From the NCBI GenBank assembly GCA_963719285.1, contig CAVRBO010000002.1:150967-214966 (forward strand): a stretch of 64,000 nucleotides of DNA, written 5' to 3'. The stretch comes from C-114 sp963719285 (GTDB lineage: Bacteria > Chloroflexota > Limnocylindria > Limnocylindrales > CSP1-4). Both the position numbers and the translations under genes were made by a program. Position 1 is the first letter of the stretch; each line of letters begins with the position of its first letter. Below are positions 1 through 8,392 of the stretch, in pieces. Under the pieces are notes generated by a model that worked only from the letters and a program-made list of their open reading frames with translations, was not told the origin of the DNA and searched no databases.

Positions 1-1
1 C

Positions 2-103
2 CTCGACTTCGATGCGCTCGACGCGCTGTGGGACCAGGCCAAGGTGCTCGTGGCCGGCCAGCCGCCGTCCGGTGCGCCATTCGTGGAGGAGACCGCCCGA
101 TGA
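2..103 (+). CDS. C-terminal end of an unidentified protein (cut by window start)
   Basis: An open frame runs from the window edge to a TGA at 101-103 and encodes 33 residues ending in PFVEETAR. The stop overlaps the ATG of the following RNase PH gene in an ATGA arrangement, so the two are probably translated together. Too little is present to name the protein. Confidence 0.6.
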   Translation, partial: LDFDALDALWDQAKVLVAGQPPSGAPFVEETAR

Positions 104-837
104 CCATCGGCAACCAGCCACCCATCGTGCGATCGTTCGGCCGGGGCCCGGACGGGCTCCGCCCGGTCTCGTTCACCCTCGGCGTCCAGAAATGGGCTGA
201 GGGTTCGTGCCGGATCAAGGTGGGCGATACGGAGGTCCTGTGTGCCGCCACGATCGCCGACCGCGTCCCGCCGCACCTGCGCGGCAAGGGCACGGGCTGG
301 GTCACGGCCGAGTACGCGATGCTCCCGCGGGCGACCTCCGAGCGGACCGAACGCGAATCGACCCGGGGCAAGATCGGCGGTCGGACGCATGAGATCCAGC
401 GCCTCGTCGGCCGGTCGCTGCGCGGCGTGGTGGACCTTGCCCGGCTCGGCGAGCGGACGGTCACGATCGACTGCGACGTGCTCCAGGCCGACGGAGGCAC
501 CCGGACCGCCTCGATCACCGGTGGGTACGTCGCCCTCGCGGCGGCCCTCATCAGCCACGGGATGGAGCGCTATCTCGTCGGCAAGGTCGCCGCGGTGAGT
601 GTCGGTATCGTGGACGGCCAGTCGCTGCTCGACCTCGACTACGGCGAGGACTCCCACGCGGACGTCGACTTCAACGTCGTCGGCACGGACGCCGGCACGT
701 ACGTCGAGCTGCAGGGGACCGCCGAGGGCAAGCCGTTCGACCGGGCGGCGATGGATCGCCTGCTCGACCTGGCCGGGGCCGGCCTGGAGCGCCTGTTCGC
801 CGCCCAGGCGGAGGCCATCGCGACCGTCCGCCGCTGA
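100..837 (+). CDS. rph: ribonuclease PH
   Basis: This 245-residue protein is the phosphorolytic 3'-5' exoribonuclease that trims tRNA 3' ends using inorganic phosphate. It shows the family hallmarks: an early G-x-V-L-C-A-A-T segment, the Arg-rich RGKGTGWVTAEYAMLP region, and the phosphate-binding GGTRTASITGGY motif near residue 125. Length matches the family. An upstream GTG would add 24 residues but that extension is low-complexity. The ATG at 100 overlaps the upstream stop and gives the usual MTIGN...VRSFGR start. The stop overlaps the ATG of rdgB by one base, the common rph-rdgB operon arrangement. Confidence 0.96.
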   Translation: MTIGNQPPIVRSFGRGPDGLRPVSFTLGVQKWAEGSCRIKVGDTEVLCAATIADRVPPHLRGKGTGWVTAEYAMLPRATSERTERESTRGKIGGRTHEIQRLVGRSLRGVVDLARLGERTVTIDCDVLQADGGTRTASITGGYVALAAALISHGMERYLVGKVAAVSVGIVDGQSLLDLDYGEDSHADVDFNVVGTDAGTYVELQGTAEGKPFDRAAMDRLLDLAGAGLERLFAAQAEAIATVRR

Positions 838-1472
838 TGGCCGATCGTGGCCGCATCCTCGTCGCGACGCGGTCGGCCCACAAGCTGCGCGAGCTCGCCG
901 AGCTGCTCGGTCCCGCCGGCGTCGACCTCGTCTCGCTCGACGATATCGGGATCGCCGATGAAATCGATGAGACGGGCGCCACGTTCGAATCGAACGCCCG
1001 GCTGAAGGCACGGGCCTACGCCCGGCTGTCGGGGATGACGACCCTGGCCGACGACTCGGGCATCGAGGTGGAGGCCCTCGGCGGCGCCCCCGGCGTGCGC
1101 ACCCGCCGCTACGCCGGTGAGGACGCGACGGACGAGCAGAACAACGCCAAGCTCCTGGCCGCGCTCGACGGGCTCTCGCCGGAACGGCGGGGAGCCCGGT
1201 ACGTGTGCGTCCTCGCCCTCGTCGAGCCCGCGCCAACGGGCCGGCGTGACGCCCCACCGGTCGTGTTCAGCCGGGGGACCTGCCGCGGCCGGATCGCGTC
1301 CGCTCCGCGGGGGACCGGCGGGTTCGGCTACGACCCGATCTTCGAGCCGGCTTCCGAGCCGCCCGGGGGCCGGACCATGGGGCAGTACACCCCGGCCGAG
1401 AAGAACGCCATCTCCCACCGCGCCCGGGCAACGCGGCGGATGGCTGCTCGGCTGGCCCAGCTCAGGCGCTAG
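837..1472 (+). CDS. rdgB: XTP/dITP diphosphatase (RdgB/HAM1 family)
   Basis: The 211-residue protein is a house-cleaning nucleotide pyrophosphatase that removes dITP, XTP and ITP from the nucleotide pool. The N-terminal substrate loop reads ATRSAHKLREL, matching the family T-x-N-x-x-K-x-x-E pattern, though the usual Asn is Ser/Ala here. Also visible are the metal and base-binding ADDSGIEVEAL segment, GGFGYDPIF, and the AEKNAISHRARA block. Length is normal. It overlaps rph by one base and ends convergently with the methyltransferase gene on the other strand, overlapping it by about 11 bases. Confidence 0.95.
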   Translation: MADRGRILVATRSAHKLRELAELLGPAGVDLVSLDDIGIADEIDETGATFESNARLKARAYARLSGMTTLADDSGIEVEALGGAPGVRTRRYAGEDATDEQNNAKLLAALDGLSPERRGARYVCVLALVEPAPTGRRDAPPVVFSRGTCRGRIASAPRGTGGFGYDPIFEPASEPPGGRTMGQYTPAEKNAISHRARATRRMAARLAQLRR

Positions 1473-2550
1473 CGTCGCTCGGCGGAGAGGTGCGCCGGAA
1501 CCAGAATGCCGCCCGGCCGGCCGTGCCTCGCTCGTTCATGGCGTGGCCCTGGCGCTTGATCTCCCTGAGCGCCGCGGGATCGAACCCGCTCGTGTCCGCG
1601 TCGACGAACCACGAGGTCGGCTCGAACATGCCGATGTCGCGTCCGTACTGCTCGCTCGCGATGATGTCCCACCAGCCCGCGTCCGGGACGACCTCGAGCA
1701 TCTCGAACCCGCTGCGCCGGGCGAGCTCGACGAGTGCGTCGCGGGTGAACAGAAAGAGATGTCGCGGTGCGTCGAGCTCGACCCAGTCGGCCCCGAAGCG
1801 GTCCCACATCTCCGAGCCCATCACCGGGGTGCGGATGAGCAGGTGGCCACCGGGCTCGACGAGTCGCGCTGCCTCGGCCATGGCGGCGAGCGGGTCGTCG
1901 AGGTGTTCGAACGAGTGGTGGAACATGACGAGTCGCCAGACCCCGCCGATGTCGCGTAGCTCCGCACGCCGCACGGGCACCCCTTGGTAGGTCGTGTCGG
2001 CCGGAACGAACGGATCGATCCCCAGCAGGTTCCGGAAGCCGGCCCGGCGGAACGCGGCGAGGCGGGCAGGGTACGCGCCACTGCCGACATCGAGGATCGA
2101 ATCGTCGAAGGTGCGCAGCCGGGTGCGTTTCAGGATCGGCAGGACGGTCTCCCTGACATCGCGCGGGATCGTCACGAACCGGTCCACGGGGCGCAGCCAG
2201 CGGCGCCATCCTTGGCGCCCAACGGCCAGGAACGGACGAAGTCGTTCGCGCACGAGCGGTACCGGGACCGCCCGCTCGCCAACCGCAGGCTCCTTCTCAG
2301 ACAGCGAGTAGTACCCCGGCGGATAGTGCCGCGCGAGGTCCGTTGGAACGGTCACGATCTGGAGCGTCCCGCACGCCCGGCAGCGCCGGTAGTCGAACCA
2401 TTCGCGGGTCCCGAACATCATCTCGCGGATGCGCACCGGCTCTCGAGGTCCGGCCGCGCCACAGATCGGGCAGCCACCCGCGGCTGTGCCGCCGCCCGCC
2501 GCGAGTTCGGCCCGGGCCGAGTCGATCTCATCCCGTGGTGGTGGAGTCAC
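1462..2550 (-). CDS. class I SAM-dependent methyltransferase with N-terminal zinc-ribbon-like motif
   Basis: The 362-residue protein has four cysteines in two CxxC pairs near residues 27/30 and 57/60 (CPIC and CRAC), then a methyltransferase fold. The SAM motif is DVGSGAYPARL, followed by GIDPF, a FEHLDDP motif and a GGHLLIRTP strand. This architecture is common in methyltransferases acting on sugars or glycans in surface polysaccharide clusters, but the substrate is unknown. The GTG at 2550 is chosen because it overlaps the stop of the upstream gene in a GTGA arrangement; an ORF from 2748 is longer but its extra part is Arg/Pro-rich and unlike protein. Confidence 0.82.
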   Translation of the reverse strand: MTPPPRDEIDSARAELAAGGGTAAGGCPICGAAGPREPVRIREMMFGTREWFDYRRCRACGTLQIVTVPTDLARHYPPGYYSLSEKEPAVGERAVPVPLVRERLRPFLAVGRQGWRRWLRPVDRFVTIPRDVRETVLPILKRTRLRTFDDSILDVGSGAYPARLAAFRRAGFRNLLGIDPFVPADTTYQGVPVRRAELRDIGGVWRLVMFHHSFEHLDDPLAAMAEAARLVEPGGHLLIRTPVMGSEMWDRFGADWVELDAPRHLFLFTRDALVELARRSGFEMLEVVPDAGWWDIIASEQYGRDIGMFEPTSWFVDADTSGFDPAALREIKRQGHAMNERGTAGRAAFWFRRTSPPSDASA

Positions 2551-3233
2551 AGGCAAAGGTAGAACGTCCGGTCGGGCAGGATCGGCGGCTCGAGGGCGAG
2601 GACGGTCCGGTAGCCGGCCTCGTGGAGCATCCGGATGAGTTCCGGTCTGGTCGGCCAGAACGACTCGGAGTTCGACCAGGAGGCCGTCGGTATGCGGGCC
2701 AGTTCTTCGAGCGTCGCGCCCGGCTCGGCGAACATGCGCCCCTGCCAACCATCGACCGTCACGCTCGGATGCAGCGCGTGATGCGTGTCGAGGATCGTGA
2801 GCGTCCCGGCGCAGCGCTGGAGCAGCGCGCGCTGATCGGCCAGGCCGAGGTGATAGAGCAGGCCAAGGATCGCGATGCAGTCGAAGCCGGCCACGTCGAA
2901 CGTCCGGACGTCCTCCTGGACCCAGCGGATCCCGTCGGTCATCGGCATCCGCTCGCTTCGGGCATCGACCGCGGTCACGTCCCAGCCGAGGTCGCGGCCG
3001 ATCATCGAGAATGCGCCGTGCCCGGCTCCCAGATCGAGCAGCCGACCGGGCGGTAATGCTGCCAGGACCCCGCGGAATGTGGCCAGCCGACGCGCTCCGA
3101 TCTCTGCCTGGTTCGGCCGGCCGCCGGGACCGCCCCCGGATGCAGGTTGTGCAGGCCGGTCTGTGCGCCCGCCCCTAGCGCGTCGGAACGATCTGCGCAG
3201 TCCTCCCAGTCGGCGGCGCCAGGCCCCGCTCAC
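2547..3233 (-). CDS. SAM-dependent methyltransferase
   Basis: A protein of about 228 residues with the SAM-binding motif LLDLGAGHGAFSM, followed by the acidic VTAVDARSER strand, so it is a class I methyltransferase. The small-molecule or glycan target cannot be told. Two adjacent GTG codons at 3236 and 3233 are candidate starts. The ORF extends further up to 3368, but that would overlap the preceding gene and its composition looks non-coding. Ends in a GTGA overlap with the next methyltransferase, implying translational coupling. Confidence 0.8.
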   Translation of the reverse strand: MSGAWRRRLGGLRRSFRRARGGRTDRPAQPASGGGPGGRPNQAEIGARRLATFRGVLAALPPGRLLDLGAGHGAFSMIGRDLGWDVTAVDARSERMPMTDGIRWVQEDVRTFDVAGFDCIAILGLLYHLGLADQRALLQRCAGTLTILDTHHALHPSVTVDGWQGRMFAEPGATLEELARIPTASWSNSESFWPTRPELIRMLHEAGYRTVLALEPPILPDRTFYLCL

Positions 3234-3243
3234 CACGCGCTCG

Positions 3244-3996
3244 TCAGGCTCGCCGGAGGGCGCGCTTGATGCCGGATCGAGCCGATGCGGGCAGGCGTTT
3301 CCAGGCCGGAGAGACGACCCGGCGGCGCACGATGCCGGGCATTCGGCGCAACCGACGTCGAGCCGCACGGGCCGCGATACCGCCGCCGGCCTCCACCCGG
3401 CGCTTGACCCGGAAGAGGACGATCTCCGGCTCGCTGATCCGGAGTTGGCGCCGTCCCGTCACGATCGAATGGAGCGCCAGGGCCGGCTGGTTCTCCGTGT
3501 ACGAGAGCGGCTTGCGGGCGAGAACGAAGATGCCCGGCGAAGCCGGGTCGCGCTCGAGCGCGAGAACCTCGAAGTCGGCGAAGATCGCCCGCATGTCCTC
3601 GGGCTCGTAGCGCCAGAAGTCGAAGGGCCAGCCGTGATAGTGGAAGCCGATCGAGCGCGTCGTCACGAGCAGGTGTCCGCCGGGTCGCACGACGCGCTTG
3701 AGATTGGAGAAGACCGTCGGCCAGTCCCGCACGTGCTCCACCATCTCGGTCGTGACCACGAGGTCGAACGACTCTGCACCGAAGTGCGAAACGAGAGCGG
3801 AGGCGTCGACCACCTCGTCGACGCTCGGGCCCTGCGCGATGTCGACCCCGACGTAGCGCGCGGGTCCGAGAGACTCGATGTACTCGCGCAGGGAACCGTT
3901 GACGTCGAGCGCACCGACATCCAGGACATCGTGCCCGGCCACCATCGCCGGGGTCAGCACCGCCTCGCCGAAGGCGATCCCCGTCACGTTGCACAC
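3244..3996 (-). CDS. SAM-dependent methyltransferase, first gene of a three-methyltransferase operon
   Basis: The 250-residue protein contains VLDVGALDVNGSLRE (SAM motif I with an unusual Ala-Leu in place of the Gly pair), YVGVDIAQGPSVD, a TTEMVEHV motif and PGGHLLVTTRS. The WPFDFWRYEPEDM segment is typical of methyltransferases found with sugar biosynthesis and glycosylation genes. The C-terminal 60 residues are Arg-rich. Followed within about 10 bases by a second methyltransferase and then a third, with no glycosyltransferase next to them. Confidence 0.85.
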   Translation of the reverse strand: MCNVTGIAFGEAVLTPAMVAGHDVLDVGALDVNGSLREYIESLGPARYVGVDIAQGPSVDEVVDASALVSHFGAESFDLVVTTEMVEHVRDWPTVFSNLKRVVRPGGHLLVTTRSIGFHYHGWPFDFWRYEPEDMRAIFADFEVLALERDPASPGIFVLARKPLSYTENQPALALHSIVTGRRQLRISEPEIVLFRVKRRVEAGGGIAARAARRRLRRMPGIVRRRVVSPAWKRLPASARSGIKRALRRA

Positions 3997-4214
3997 GATG
4001 GCGAGTCCTCACAAAGGCCAGGGGGACGGGAAGCCGGTCGGTCGCGGGCCGTCGTCGATCCGATCGACGAAGCGTACCAAGCCTGCCCTGCGCCGACCCG
4101 GACATGGCGGCGCCGGGCGATACGTTCTGTCCTGCCAGCCGTCGCCCGGCGCCGTGGACATGACGCCGGGACGGACCTCGATGTTGCTTGACCGGTGCTA
4201 GCCTTGGTGGACCG

Positions 4215-4418
4215 ATGAGCAGGCGCCCGACCGCACCACTCCGCAGCCAGCGGCGCCGCTCGCTCGCCGTCATCGCGATCATCATCGTGGTTGCCTTCGC
4301 GCTCGGGCTCGCGCTCGTTCCGGGCGCCGTGGCGCCCAAGCCACCCCTCAGCTGTCCGTTCGGCGAAGTGATCCTGAACGGCGTGGATCAGTGCCTTCCG
4401 CCGCCGGCGGCGACATAG
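4215..4418 (+). CDS. small single-pass membrane or exported protein
   Basis: A 67-residue protein with a basic N-terminus (RSQRRR), one hydrophobic segment (about residues 16-36) and a short tail with two cysteines. It may be a signal-anchored peptide. The ATG at 4215 is preferred over 4188 because it gives the usual short basic leader. It converges on the lipoprotein gene that ends at 4438. No family recognised. Confidence 0.55.
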   Translation: MSRRPTAPLRSQRRRSLAVIAIIIVVAFALGLALVPGAVAPKPPLSCPFGEVILNGVDQCLPPPAAT

Positions 4419-4437
4419 GCCCTGAGCCGGGCGAGCG

Positions 4438-5415
4438 TCAGGGCAGGGTGAAGGGGAGCGTGCCGTTCGCCTTGGCCCGGGCTTCGTGCATCGTCAGCTT
4501 GTACGCGCCGCCCGCGGGCGCGGGGACGGCGAAGCACATCCCCTGGTCGCGAAGGGTCGCCTTCCCGGGCAGTGACATGCTCACCACCGGGTTGCTGATG
4601 GCCGTGGTGCCGTCCGGGACCGTCACGAAGCCCTGGTCGATCTGGGCGTAGTTGCTGGGCTCGCTGTTCGTGGCGGTCCCCCACAGCACGATCGAGATCT
4701 GGTCTTTCGAGAGGGCGCCGTATCGGATCCGGTCCGGGTACCCCGTGCACGAGGCCGGCACGAGCATCGACTTCGTCACCTTGAACGTGACGTACTTGCC
4801 CATCTTGATCGTGCCCGCGATGGCCAGCGTCGTCGGCTGATCGGATGTGGCGGGGTCGCCGTTCAGGGGGACGAGCGCCTGGTGTTCGCTCGGCTGGCCG
4901 AACGCGAGCACGGCCGCGCTGGCGTCGAAGCCCGTCGGCGGTTGGAGCTGGATCTGGGCCTGCGCGGTCGCGCCCACCGGGATCGGACCCTGGGTCACGT
5001 AGCCCGGCAGGAACTGGCCACTCCAGACGACCTTCACCCCGTTGCTCAGCTGGCTCGCCTCGGTCTGCTGCGTGCTCGTGTTCTGGAGGGAGACATCGAT
5101 GTTGAGTTTGTGCTTGAGCGGGTCGTAGTCGCCGCCGGTCACGGTGATGACGTAGCCGCTGTACCAGACCTGCGAATTCAGGCTGAACGTGATCGGCGTC
5201 GGCTGAGGTGTAGGCGTCGGCGACGGCGTGGGCGTGGGCTTCGCCGTGGGTGAGGGCGAGGGCGACGCGGGCGCGCTCGCGGACGCACTCGGGGACGCGC
5301 TCGCGGCGGGGACGGTCGCGGACGGGCTATCCGGGGCGGGTGTCCCGGAGCTCCCGCAGGCGACGACGAGCAGCGACAGGGCGACAAGGCCCGCCAGCGG
5401 TCGATGGATGGACAT
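4438..5415 (-). CDS. proline/serine-rich exported lipoprotein, DUF4352-like
   Basis: The 325-residue protein begins with a lipoprotein signal (LSLLVVACGSS), then a roughly 60-residue low-complexity stretch rich in Pro, Ser, Ala and Thr. The rest is a globular beta-rich part resembling two tandem immunoglobulin-like domains of the DUF4352 type (KLNIDVSLQNTST, then GKYVTFKVTKS). It should sit on the outside of the cytoplasmic membrane. The start is the ATG at 5415, preceded by an AGGGG-type ribosome site; the upstream in-frame extension is not protein-like. Function unknown. Transcribed divergently from the Kelch lipoprotein. Confidence 0.8.
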   Translation of the reverse strand: MSIHRPLAGLVALSLLVVACGSSGTPAPDSPSATVPAASASPSASASAPASPSPSPTAKPTPTPSPTPTPQPTPITFSLNSQVWYSGYVITVTGGDYDPLKHKLNIDVSLQNTSTQQTEASQLSNGVKVVWSGQFLPGYVTQGPIPVGATAQAQIQLQPPTGFDASAAVLAFGQPSEHQALVPLNGDPATSDQPTTLAIAGTIKMGKYVTFKVTKSMLVPASCTGYPDRIRYGALSKDQISIVLWGTATNSEPSNYAQIDQGFVTVPDGTTAISNPVVSMSLPGKATLRDQGMCFAVPAPAGGAYKLTMHEARAKANGTLPFTLP

Positions 5416-5578
5416 CGGGCAGGTCCCCTTCGCGAGGTCGGCTATTGGTGGTGGTGGATCAGGAAAGGTCGGTCGTCCGCTGGACGGTCGCCACAGGATA
5501 TGCGGAGGATACGCGGCCGCCGTCTCCCCTACGAGGGGTCCAGCCCGATATGTGGTGCCTCGAGTATCGTTCGCCGCG

Positions 5579-6889
5579 ATGGCGCGCCCTCGCCCGATCC
5601 GAGTCGCGTTCCCGGGCACGACCGGCCGACTGATCGCTGCCCTGACGCTCGGGCTCGTCCTGGCCGCATGCGGATCCGAGCCGCCACCGCCCGGGACGGC
5701 GCGGGCGGCCGCGTCCGGGACGGCCGTGGCGACGACGTCGATGGCCGCCGACGCGACCTCGCCGCCGCCGACGATCGCACCGTCCGTCTCGCCCATCACG
5801 TCGGCATCGCCGGCACGCTCGGCCACCGTCGTGGAGACGGCTACCCCGACCTCGACGGCGCCCGTCGCACTCGGGCCGGCCGGGTTCCATCCCGCCGGTT
5901 CAGTGTCGATCAAGCGCGTCTACCACACGGCCACGCTCCTCGCGGACGGTCGAGTGCTCATCGCCGGCGGTTCGAACGATTTGGTCTACGTCGCGTCGGC
6001 CGAGCTGTACGACCCGGCGAGCGGGCGATTCAGCAAGACTGGGTCAATGTCGGTCGCCCGCGCCTACCACACCGCGACCCTGCTGAAGGATGGTCGCGTC
6101 CTCGTGGCCGGCGGCAAGGGCAACGGCTCCGCCCTGAAATCGTTCCTGGCTTCCGCCGAGCTCTACGACCCGAAGACCGGCACGTGGAGCAGGACAGGGT
6201 CCATGGCCCATCCCAACTTCCGCCAGACGGCCACCACGCTCCGCGACGGGCGCGTGCTCATGGCCGGCGGATACATCAACCTCGCCGAAGTCTACGACCC
6301 AGGGACCGGGAAGTTCCACGGAACGGGCGCGATGGCGGACTATCGCACGAACAGTTGCGCGGCTCCGCTACCGGATGGTCGCGTGCTCGTGGCCGGTGGC
6401 GAGAACCTGGCCCATGGCTTCATCCCGGGCACCGAGGTCTTCAACCCGACCTCCGGCAAGTTCCACAAGACCGGTCCGATGACGCGCGGCCGAGGCGATG
6501 CGACTGCGACGTTGCTGTCGGATGGCCGCGTCCTGATCGTCGGCGGTGAAGCCAACCCGAGCACGAGTCTCGCGTCTGCCGAACTCTTCGACCCGGCCTC
6601 CGGCAGGTTCAGCACGACCGGATCGATGGCCCACGTCCGCTATTCGGCGACAGCCACCCTGTTGCCGGATGGCCGTGTCCTCATCGTCGGCGGCGTTGAC
6701 AACAACGCCCAGGGTGAGCGCACGGCCGAGGTCTACGACCCTGCCAGAGGGACCTTCAAGGCCGCGGGCTCGATGTCGGCTGGCCGCTCCGGCCACACCG
6801 CGACCCTGCTGCTCGATGGGACCGTCCTCATCACCGGCGGCGTCAACGATGGCGGGGCGTTGAACAAGGCCGAACGCTGGCAGCCTTGA
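5579..6889 (+). CDS. Kelch-repeat lipoprotein
   Basis: A 436-residue exported protein with a lipobox (LVLAACGSE), a Thr/Ala/Pro-rich spacer to about residue 95, and then six to seven Kelch-type repeats. Each repeat carries a TATLLxDGRVLIxGG strand followed by AELYDPxSGxFxxTGSM, enough for a complete beta-propeller. Such propellers usually bind carbohydrate or protein ligands, but the ligand is unknown. The ATG at 5579 is the start that immediately precedes the signal peptide. A hairpin after the stop is a good terminator. Confidence 0.87.
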   Translation: MARPRPIRVAFPGTTGRLIAALTLGLVLAACGSEPPPPGTARAAASGTAVATTSMAADATSPPPTIAPSVSPITSASPARSATVVETATPTSTAPVALGPAGFHPAGSVSIKRVYHTATLLADGRVLIAGGSNDLVYVASAELYDPASGRFSKTGSMSVARAYHTATLLKDGRVLVAGGKGNGSALKSFLASAELYDPKTGTWSRTGSMAHPNFRQTATTLRDGRVLMAGGYINLAEVYDPGTGKFHGTGAMADYRTNSCAAPLPDGRVLVAGGENLAHGFIPGTEVFNPTSGKFHKTGPMTRGRGDATATLLSDGRVLIVGGEANPSTSLASAELFDPASGRFSTTGSMAHVRYSATATLLPDGRVLIVGGVDNNAQGERTAEVYDPARGTFKAAGSMSAGRSGHTATLLLDGTVLITGGVNDGGALNKAERWQP

Positions 6890-6899
6890 GGCAAACGAA

Positions 6900-6925
6900 A
6901 GACGGGTACCTCGCGGCACCCGTCT
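6900..6925. terminator. bidirectional hairpin between convergent genes
   Basis: A perfect 8-base stem (AGACGGGT at 6900-6907 with ACCCGTCT at 6918-6925) encloses a 10-base loop. It sits between the stop of the Kelch gene and the stop of the convergent small monooxygenase gene. No long T-tract follows on either side, so termination strength is uncertain. Confidence 0.55.
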
Positions 6926-6955
6926 CGATATCGGTTCCGGAGGCGCAGCCTTCGA

Positions 6956-7225
6956 TCAGGACCGCGTCGTGAACCAGATGGTCGGCGCGCCCTCGACGCC
7001 GGCGTCGTGCATGGCGGAGCGGAGCTCGGAGCTGGCGCCGAACGCCTGGGCGGCCTCGAGCGTGGTGAACTCGTGGCGCACGGTGATGTCGTTCGGGTTG
7101 TCTATCGCCTGGTAGACGGCCTGATCCTGGACCCCGAGGGCCTTCTGCGTCGGCGCGAACCCGTCGTAGACCTGGCGCCACTGTGCGTAGTCGGTGACCT
7201 GGTGGCGAACGAAGAGGGTGGTCAT
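6956..7225 (-). CDS. small dimeric alpha-beta barrel protein (antibiotic biosynthesis monooxygenase-like)
   Basis: An 89-residue protein with the ferredoxin-like pattern typical of ABM and cyclase small proteins: VRHQVTDYAQWRQVYDGF at the start, then ITVRHEFTTLEAAQAF and a C-terminal PTIWFTT strand. A GGAGG ribosome site lies just before the ATG. It is divergent from a MarR regulator, suggesting it responds to an aromatic or oxidative compound sensed by that regulator. Function inferred only from the fold pattern. Confidence 0.75.
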   Translation of the reverse strand: MTTLFVRHQVTDYAQWRQVYDGFAPTQKALGVQDQAVYQAIDNPNDITVRHEFTTLEAAQAFGASSELRSAMHDAGVEGAPTIWFTTRS

Positions 7226-7294
7226 CGAGATGCCTCCGATGCACTGGAACGACGGCTGCTGATCAGCCGATGGCTTTCGAACAGAGTCTGCTCT

Positions 7295-7354
7295 AGCACT
7301 CTCTGCTTTGTCAACTACTGTTTCATGAGAAGTTGCTGAAACAGATGGAGTGCT
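7295..7354. promoter_or_regulatory. nested inverted repeats in the MarR/monooxygenase intergenic region
   Basis: A perfect 8-base inverted repeat, CTGTTTCA (7318-7325) and TGAAACAG (7337-7344), is spaced by 11 bases. It lies inside an outer 7-base pair, AGCACTC (7295-7301) and GAGTGCT (7348-7354). The dyad lies in front of the MarR start and upstream of the divergent gene, where a MarR-type autoregulatory operator is expected. Confidence 0.5.
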
Positions 7355-7844
7355 CTACGATGGGCTGGTGTCGAACGACGAAGACGCCAGCCGGCCATCC
7401 ACCCTCTGGTATGACGCGTGGCGAGGCGTGCTCTTCGCGTCGTCGCGGATCCTCCAGACCGCCGAGCCTGCCCTGATCGCGAACGCGGGCTTTCCGCTGA
7501 CCTGGCTCGATGTGCTCGCCCAGTTGTACGACGCCGGGGATGACGGGCTCCGGATGCAGGAGCTCGAGCGGCGATCGTTGTTCACCCGCAGCGGCCTGAC
7601 TCGGCTCGTCGATCGGATCGAAGCTGCGGGCCTGGTCCGGCGCGACGCGGTCGCGGGGGACCGCCGCGGCGTGCGGGTGGTCCTGACCGCGGAGGGCCGC
7701 CGCAGCCACGACGCCGCGTTCGCCGATCACAACAAGGTCATCGAACGCGAGTTCGGGCGCCGGCTGACCGACGCCCAGCTCAGGGCCGTCGCGGAGGCAC
7801 TCGCCCCGTTCTGGCACGAGGCCGGGGCCACCGCCGAGGAGTAG
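7350..7844 (+). CDS. MarR family transcriptional regulator
   Basis: A 164-residue winged-helix protein. The DNA-binding core runs LDVLAQLYDAGDDGLRMQELERRSLFTRSGLTRLVDRIEAAGLVRR, then the wing DRRGVRVVLTAEGRR; flanking helices form the dimer interface. The start is a GTG at 7350 or a second GTG at 7368. Divergent from the small monooxygenase-like gene, which it probably represses together with itself. Ligand unknown. Confidence 0.9.
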   Translation: MLYDGLVSNDEDASRPSTLWYDAWRGVLFASSRILQTAEPALIANAGFPLTWLDVLAQLYDAGDDGLRMQELERRSLFTRSGLTRLVDRIEAAGLVRRDAVAGDRRGVRVVLTAEGRRSHDAAFADHNKVIEREFGRRLTDAQLRAVAEALAPFWHEAGATAEE

Positions 7845-7846
7845 GG

Positions 7847-8098
7847 TCAGGCCGCCAGTGCGGGGTCCATCCGACCCTCGACGCCGAGGGCGTCGTCCGT
7901 GCTCGTGGCGGCTGACCCCGGGTCGTTGAAGGCGAATGGCGCCAGGTCCATCTCCTGGACCCCGCGCGGGCGGGCGGGCATCGGCGCGTTGGCGAACAGG
8001 CTGGTCAGCGCCGGTTCGCCCGTGCCGGGTCCGCTGATCAGCACGACGACGAACACCAGGCCGGCGGCGATGGAAATGGCTGCCAGGGTCTCGAACAT
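7847..8098 (-). CDS. small exported or membrane-anchored protein
   Basis: An 83-residue protein with one hydrophobic helix at residues 5-25 and a Pro/Ala-rich tail. The ATG at 8098 is preferred over the GTG at 8113 because AGGAG lies about seven bases upstream of it. It ends only two bases from the convergent MarR stop. No family recognised. Confidence 0.5.
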   Translation of the reverse strand: MFETLAAISIAAGLVFVVVLISGPGTGEPALTSLFANAPMPARPRGVQEMDLAPFAFNDPGSAATSTDDALGVEGRMDPALAA

Positions 8099-8310
8099 GA
8101 TCTGTCTCCTCACGCGCCGCCGGCGCCTCCCCCGCTCGATTCGGGTGTGTTCCGCCCTTCAGGGCGAGATCGCCATCCTGGCGCCGTGACGGTTCGCGGT
8201 ACACGGACCGTCGTCGAGAGGGAAGGTGGACGAACGACGACCCGGTGGGCACAGGCGATGACCGGCGGACCTCGGTCGGCGAGCCGTCGGGTATCGTCCG
8301 CGTGACGGGG

Positions 8311-8363
8311 CCCAGCCTCGCGACGCACGCGGCTTGGGAGCCGCAGATTCCCGAACGGTGAAG
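8311..8363 (+). repeat. decayed third copy of the tRNA-Pro(UGG) attachment repeat
   Basis: Contains a 14-base match (CTTGGGAGCCGCAG less one T) to the segment just after the tRNA fragment in the two clear att copies. The octamer CGGTGAAG follows at the same 9-base distance, and GACGGGGC lies upstream as in the tRNA 5' end. The middle is diverged. It looks like an older integration scar. Confidence 0.4.
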
Positions 8364-8392
8364 GCAGGCCGGGAGCGAGCGGGGGTTGCGCG

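Noticed and set aside
639..1418. Long minus-strand ORF opposite rph/rdgB
   Set aside because: It is the antisense shadow of two clear genes in GC-rich DNA and its sequence is Arg/Gly/Pro-rich without any motif.
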